Shown here piece after piece: positions 5,476-5,564 of a DNA stretch of 5,564 nt. The translations under genes were made by a program, and so were the position numbers. This DNA is from Acidobacteriaceae bacterium (GTDB lineage Bacteria > Acidobacteriota > Terriglobia > Terriglobales > Acidobacteriaceae): NCBI GenBank assembly GCA_027311125.1, contig DAICZO010000073.1, positions 1-5,564 of the forward strand, written 5' to 3'. Numbering within the stretch: position 1 is the stretch's first letter; the number at the start of each line of letters is the position of its first letter. The notes under the pieces were generated by a model that saw only the letters and a list, made by a program, of their open reading frames with translations, was not told the DNA's origin and did no database searches.

Positions 5476-5564
5476 GTGGAACTGGTGCAGTTGGAGACGT
5501 TTCTGGCAGTGGCGGAAGAGCGGAGTTTTTCGCGGGCAGCGGCACGGCTTCATCGTACTCAACC
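5476..5564 (+). CDS. LysR-family transcriptional regulator, first 29 codons (runs off right edge)
   Basis: Starting at GTG 5476 the plus strand reads (M)ELVQLETFLAVAEERSFS and continues with RAAARLHRTQ up to the edge. This is the standard opening of the LysR-type winged helix-turn-helix: helix 1 with LETFLAVAEE, then SFSRAAARLH as the first HTH helix and the TQ(P/S) that begins the recognition helix. Only about 30 of roughly 300 residues are visible, so the ligand-binding domain and true subfamily are unknown. The gene is divergent from leuA with about 120 bases between start codons (87 if leuA starts at 5388), the classic arrangement for a LysR-type protein that controls its neighbour and itself. 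That it governs the leucine cluster is an inference; no gene symbol is justified. Confidence 0.88.
   Translation, partial: MELVQLETFLAVAEERSFSRAAARLHRTQ

Overview
The window is a bacterial leucine-biosynthesis cluster that fills almost all of the minus strand, plus the first codons of a divergent LysR-type regulator at the right edge. In transcription order (right to left) the genes are leuA (2-isopropylmalate synthase), leuB (3-isopropylmalate dehydrogenase), a small exported protein, leuC (isopropylmalate isomerase large subunit), a stand-alone GyrI-like ligand-binding protein and leuD (isomerase small subunit, cut by the left edge after 80 codons). The base composition is GC-rich with strong third-position GC bias, which produces many long but meaningless antisense frames. 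I see no plasmid, phage or transposon genes. The organism looks like a GC-rich, free-living Gram-negative bacterium. An Acidobacteriota (Terriglobales-like) origin is my best guess from the overall feel of the proteins, but the sequence does not prove it.

Layout: 1-240 leuD 5' part; 237-722 GyrI-like protein; 719-2146 leuC; 2143-2817 exported protein with an Ivy-like cysteine loop; 2818-2956 a 139-base gap with a short hairpin just after leuB; 2957-4069 leuB; 4070-4155 an 86-base gap; 4156-5355 (or 5388) leuA; about 5356-5475 the divergent control region; 5476 onward the lysR-type gene on the plus strand. The last four minus-strand genes are chained by three identical 4-base ATGA stop/start overlaps, so they are almost certainly co-transcribed and probably translationally coupled.

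Functionally, LeuA condenses acetyl-CoA with 2-ketoisovalerate, LeuC/LeuD isomerise 2- to 3-isopropylmalate, and LeuB oxidises it to the leucine ketoacid. Two things depart from a textbook leu operon. First, LeuA stops where the C-terminal leucine-sensing domain would begin, so the usual feedback brake appears to be missing. Second, two genes with no known leucine role sit inside the operon: a secreted protein whose C-x4-C loop resembles lysozyme inhibitor Ivy, and a GyrI-like small-molecule-binding protein placed between the two subunits of one enzyme. The divergent promoter region carries a clear inverted repeat with T-N11-A form plus a third half-site, a good candidate operator for the LysR-type protein.
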